DNA of 6,649 nt from DATHGT01 sp035317605 (GTDB taxonomy: Bacteria > Methylomirabilota > Methylomirabilia > Rokubacteriales > CSP1-6). This document shows, in pieces, positions 6,086 to 6,649 of the stretch. The stretch's first letter is position 1; every line of letters starts with the position of its first letter. The notes below the pieces were generated by a model, which saw only the letters and a list, made by a program, of their open reading frames with translations, had not been told where the DNA came from and did not search any database. The stretch lies in the NCBI GenBank assembly GCA_035317605.1, contig DATHGT010000191.1, positions 1 to 6,649 on the forward strand, read 5' to 3'. The position numbers and the translations under genes are program-made.

Positions 6086-6649
6086 CTATGCATCTCGTGT
6101 CCGCGGCGCTAGCTTGAGCAAACGCTCGATGTCCTCGACGATCATGTCGAAGCCCTTGTGCCTGTTGTTACCAGGGAAATACGTACCCGCCATCGGCACC
6201 TCACTCTTGCCGAGCCGAATCCACCAGACCTGGCCGCGAAACCTGGCCACCTGCCTGGGGGCGGCAACTTCAAAGATGTCGCAGAGACTCCCGAAAGGCA
6301 CGGCGCCCAACGCTAGAATACGTTCCGGATTCGCGGCCGTGAGTTCCGAGTGCAGGAACCTCGCGCAGTGTTCCACCGCCTTCGTCGAAGGCGCGTGGTC
6401 CTTGCTCTGGCGGGGCAGGTCCTTCTTCGCCTTGGCGGATGGGCACTTGACGGCAGGCGTCAAGAACAGCTGGAGATCGCGGAACTGACGGCAGGTCGTT
6501 ACCTCGGTAGCCAGAGGCTTCCTAATCGCTCTGAAGAGTCCCTCCCGAACCGCGTCGCGTGCTGTCTCATCCCAGAAGTAGGCGCCGCCCCATGGCGGGG
6601 CCACCGAGACGAAGTAGAGGCGCACCCGTGGCACAGGCTCCCACGGCGG
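6086..6649 (-). CDS. Uracil-DNA-glycosylase-like superfamily protein, 5' partial
   Basis: The frame is open to the right edge (Pro-Pro-Trp-Glu-Pro before the GTG at 6634), so the N-terminus is missing. Numbered from that GTG, 182 residues are visible. RLYFVSVAPPWGGAYF (5-20) occupies the place of the GEAPG motif of family-4/5 uracil-DNA glycosylases. LFLTPAVKCPS (56-66) matches their 'TNVVKCRPP' strand. EHCARFLHSELTAANPERILALG (88-110) matches the Cys-containing helix plus 'P..I..LG' strand. GTYFPGNNRHKGF (150-162) takes the position of the C-terminal HPSP catalytic loop. Cys64 and Cys90 correspond to the second pair of 4Fe-4S ligands in family-4 enzymes; the first pair would lie outside the window. 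A charged insertion (67-86, Lys-rich) separates them. Superfamily membership is well supported, but base-excision activity is not, since both catalytic motifs diverge. It is followed after 35 bp by the membrane-anchored protein gene. Confidence 0.75.
   Translation of the reverse strand, partial: PPWEPVPRVRLYFVSVAPPWGGAYFWDETARDAVREGLFRAIRKPLATEVTTCRQFRDLQLFLTPAVKCPSAKAKKDLPRQSKDHAPSTKAVEHCARFLHSELTAANPERILALGAVPFGSLCDIFEVAAPRQVARFRGQVWWIRLGKSEVPMAGTYFPGNNRHKGFDMIVEDIERLLKLAPRTRDA

Noticed and set aside
5919..6488. 189-codon plus-strand frame opposite the glycosylase-like gene
   Set aside because: Antisense shadow without motifs; the minus-strand frame carries conserved superfamily blocks.
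1..6649. tRNA, rRNA, riboswitch, CRISPR array, phage or full insertion-sequence genes
   Set aside because: None recognised on either strand; intergenic space is small and accounted for above.

Overview
The window is a high-GC, densely coding bacterial fragment with seven protein genes, two of them cut by the window edges. Gene density, strong G/C at third codon positions, two unrelated ABC-type solute-binding proteins and an F420-type luciferase-fold oxidoreductase suggest a metabolically versatile soil or sediment bacterium, for example Methylomirabilota/Rokubacteria or a related proteobacterial lineage. That placement is an inference from style and gene content; no marker gene is present.

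Layout, left to right. (1) Plus strand, 3-1337: the 3' part of a family-5 (oligopeptide/dipeptide type) solute-binding protein. It overlaps by 4 bp (GTGA) a small HAD-superfamily phosphatase at 1334-1969. (2) Minus strand, 1952-3172: an EntS-like major facilitator exporter whose 3' end overlaps the HAD gene by 18 bp, tail to tail. (3) A 47-bp divergent gap, then on the plus strand an F420-dependent luciferase-like oxidoreductase (3220-4071) with a near-perfect ribosome binding site. (4) A 212-bp foldback element (4068-4279) that fills the gap to the next, convergent gene. It has 23-bp terminal inverted repeats, internal mirrored blocks and a central hairpin, and looks like a non-autonomous mobile or dispersed palindromic repeat. 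(5) Minus strand, 4285-6649: four genes all read leftward. In transcription order they are a uracil-DNA-glycosylase-like protein (cut by the right edge), a short membrane-anchored protein, a 71-residue helical protein and an NMT1/THI5-like solute-binding protein that lacks a signal peptide.

How they may work together: the first two genes are probably cotranscribed and translationally coupled, but no pathway link is evident. The minus-strand genes at the right fall into two pairs. The glycosylase-like and membrane protein genes are 35 bp apart. The 71-residue and NMT1-like genes are 27 bp apart. A 155-bp gap separates the pairs. No known defence, CRISPR, toxin-antitoxin or biosynthetic system is recognisable. 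The foldback element is the most unusual structure. Removing it at its flanking CTAG tetranucleotides rebuilds a tight convergent junction with the two stop codons only 5 bp apart.
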